From CAZKUN01 sp964555935 (GTDB lineage Bacteria > Armatimonadota > Zipacnadia > Zipacnadales > VGFC01), in contig CAZKUN010000001.1 in NCBI GenBank assembly GCA_964555935.1, positions 53,496 to 117,495 of the forward strand: a stretch of 64,000 nt of DNA, in the 5' to 3' direction. How positions within the stretch are numbered: the stretch's first letter is position 1; every line of letters starts with the position of its first letter. Below the pieces are notes generated by a model. It was not told the origin of the DNA and did not search any database. It worked only from the letters and a program-made list of their open reading frames with translations. The position numbers were made by a program, and so were the translations under genes. Shown piece after piece: positions 62,702-64,000 of this stretch.

Positions 62702-63973
62702 CTACTCATCCGGAACCGGCACTGACGGCGTCATCCTTCTGTCCAACTCAGCGAGGTAAGATTGCAGAAACGTCCCCCACCCCGTCTGTGCGGCCAACTG
62801 CGACGTCTCAAGGTAGTCATCGGGAAACCGGGCAACGTTCGGCGGAAAGAAAATGCTCGGCCCTGCGTCTTGCTCCCCGATGACCATCCCATCAACGGCC
62901 TTCACGGTTCGTCTGATGTCCGCCATCAACTCCGGCTCTTGACCCTCGTCTACGGCCACAGCCAAGTGCTCCAGGAAGCTCCGCAGGCCAACCATCGCCG
63001 GGAACCAATCCGCATCCGGGTCGCTCAACTTAGCAGCGTCCCGTGCCTCGCTCCGCGCCTTCGTCACCGCCGGCCAGACTACATCCATCGAGCCTGTGAG
63101 ACGACCGGTCAGCCCATCCAGCGCTTCCGCCAACTCCACACCACGTTCCGCATGGAGGCCGATAAATGATCCCCTGCCCGTCTCGCCGCGACCTGATTGC
63201 TGATCAGCGTAGGCCTCGACAGCCGTCCGCGCCACGTGCTCCGCGCCAGCTGCGGGCTGTTCGCAGAGCACTGTCAGAACCTGATGCCACGGCACTCCAT
63301 TCCACAACAGACCCGGACTACCCAGCAACCAGTCGACGTGCCCGGCCAGTTCATACGCCAGATCAACGTTTGCGGAGAAGCACGAATCGACCGCGACCAC
63401 GCTCAACGAACGTCCCAGTTCCGCGCTGGTCCACTCGCAAACTTCTCCTAGTTCCGCGACGGTGAGGCTGTCCCCACCCGAACTCGAGTCCGACGCAACC
63501 CCTCCGGCAAATCCCTGCAACTCAGGTTGGGCTCGCCATTTCCGGACGCCGTCTCCATAGCCCATGAGGATCAGGAGATACCGATCCGCCGGGTGTTTCC
63601 CCATGCCCCACACCAGGAAATCCTGAAGCGTGGTAGGAGATCCCATATTGACTTCGCGGGACCAGCCTGAGCGACGAAGCCTGCGCGGACGCCCCCCACC
63701 CTCGGAGGTTACGACGTACCGCCTGGCCTGCTCAAAATCGCCCCACCCGTCGTATCCACCCGCTCGGCGGTCGATCTGAACTACAATCTCAACATCGTCG
63801 CACGACGGTACGGACCTCAGTTTGCTAACATACCGAGCGGCCTCTTCCTCCAGCTCAGAGTCGCCGCTCAGGTACGCGAGCACCGTCCATTCGACTTGGC
63901 CGTGTGCGGGCCGGAACGCCAGCCAACTCAGGCAGACAATCGCGGCGCCGCACGCTGTTATGTTCCGTTTCAC
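62702..63973 (-). CDS. C11 clostripain-family protein with missing catalytic His (probable pseudo-peptidase)
   Basis: A 423-residue secreted protein (signal ACGAAIVCLSWLAFRPAHG). Clostripain-family features are WTVLAYLSGDSELEEEA, DDVEIVVQIDRRAGG and the Cys region VVAVDSCFSANVDLAYELAGHVDWLLGSP (nucleophile Cys198). The His block, normally 'ILxxHGGGW', reads LILMGYGDGVRKW, with Tyr139 in the His place. Without that His a catalytic dyad cannot form, so it is likely a binding or scaffold homologue, unless another His substitutes. GTG 63973 (TTGAGG 6 nt upstream) is chosen; TTG 63985 is possible. The 5' end is close to the edge of the window, and other genes of the block may lie outside it. Confidence 0.75.
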   Translation of the reverse strand: MKRNITACGAAIVCLSWLAFRPAHGQVEWTVLAYLSGDSELEEEAARYVSKLRSVPSCDDVEIVVQIDRRAGGYDGWGDFEQARRYVVTSEGGGRPRRLRRSGWSREVNMGSPTTLQDFLVWGMGKHPADRYLLILMGYGDGVRKWRAQPELQGFAGGVASDSSSGGDSLTVAELGEVCEWTSAELGRSLSVVAVDSCFSANVDLAYELAGHVDWLLGSPGLLWNGVPWHQVLTVLCEQPAAGAEHVARTAVEAYADQQSGRGETGRGSFIGLHAERGVELAEALDGLTGRLTGSMDVVWPAVTKARSEARDAAKLSDPDADWFPAMVGLRSFLEHLAVAVDEGQEPELMADIRRTVKAVDGMVIGEQDAGPSIFFPPNVARFPDDYLETSQLAAQTGWGTFLQSYLAELDRRMTPSVPVPDE

Positions 63974-64000
63974 AGCAGGCCTCAACTCTCCGACGATGTC

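Overview
The window reads as a chromosomal contig from a GC-rich, diderm, free-living bacterium, most likely known only from metagenomes. An LptD/OstA-type outer-membrane protein ending in Phe and a BepA-like lipoprotein peptidase indicate an outer membrane. The TIGR03960/DUF2344 radical-SAM gene next to an RNase E/G, the MoxR-DUF58-DUF4350-SpoIIM-RDD cluster, and many secreted glycan proteins (DUF4838, GH172, GH116, UroD-like, ThuA, Gfo/Idh/MocA) would suit Armatimonadota, Hydrogenedentota or Poribacteria-type lineages. This is inference; nothing here fixes the phylum. No rRNA, tRNA, CRISPR array, prophage, insertion sequence, dedicated transcription factor or sugar transporter was seen.

Layout. 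1-5.9 kb: the end of a GH10-like xylanase, then a sugar-catabolic group (TIM-barrel isomerase, Gfo/Idh/MocA oxidoreductase, RhaA, ThuA), interrupted by a decayed VapC-type PIN toxin and its putative antitoxin. 6-14.9 kb: an M48 lipoprotein and the MoxR/DUF58/DUF4129/DUF4350/SpoIIM/RDD membrane-associated cluster. 14.8-18.8 kb: comEC-comEA (DNA uptake) and a triple zinc-ribbon membrane protein. 18.9-27 kb: a secreted glycan protein, RNase E/G with an arginine-block tail, and the radical-SAM DUF2344 protein. 27-36.4 kb: a minus-strand run of esterase, DUF4838, secreted proteins, Tpx peroxiredoxin, UroD-like protein, GH172/DUF2961 and a C25-like protein. 36.5-40.6 kb: a nitrogen operon, glnA, an internally deleted amtB, glnK and an intact amtB, with a promoter and a terminator-like leader before glnA. 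40.7-48.9 kb: a Tat-exported GH116 protein, a giant secreted glycosidase-like protein and a DRE-TIM aldolase. 48.9-52.9 kb: uvrB-uvrC. 53-64 kb: five envelope/secreted proteins on one strand (C11-like pseudo-peptidase, S8 subtilase, a 917-aa secreted protein sharing the subtilase C-terminal module, a CsgG-like/FN3 membrane protein, and an Ig-OstA-barrel protein).

How the parts fit. The glycan genes would cut extracellular plant-like polysaccharide, de-esterify it and feed isomerase/oxidoreductase reactions inside the cell. The nitrogen operon assimilates ammonium through GS and a PII-controlled channel. The last 11 kb is the best candidate for something undescribed: surface-displayed proteases sharing a FlgD-like C-terminal tail, encoded beside envelope proteins that could anchor or export them. 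Further striking points are the amtB deletion product, the PIN toxin with two frameshifts, the loss of the catalytic His in the C11 homologue, and a candidate attenuator in the glnA leader.
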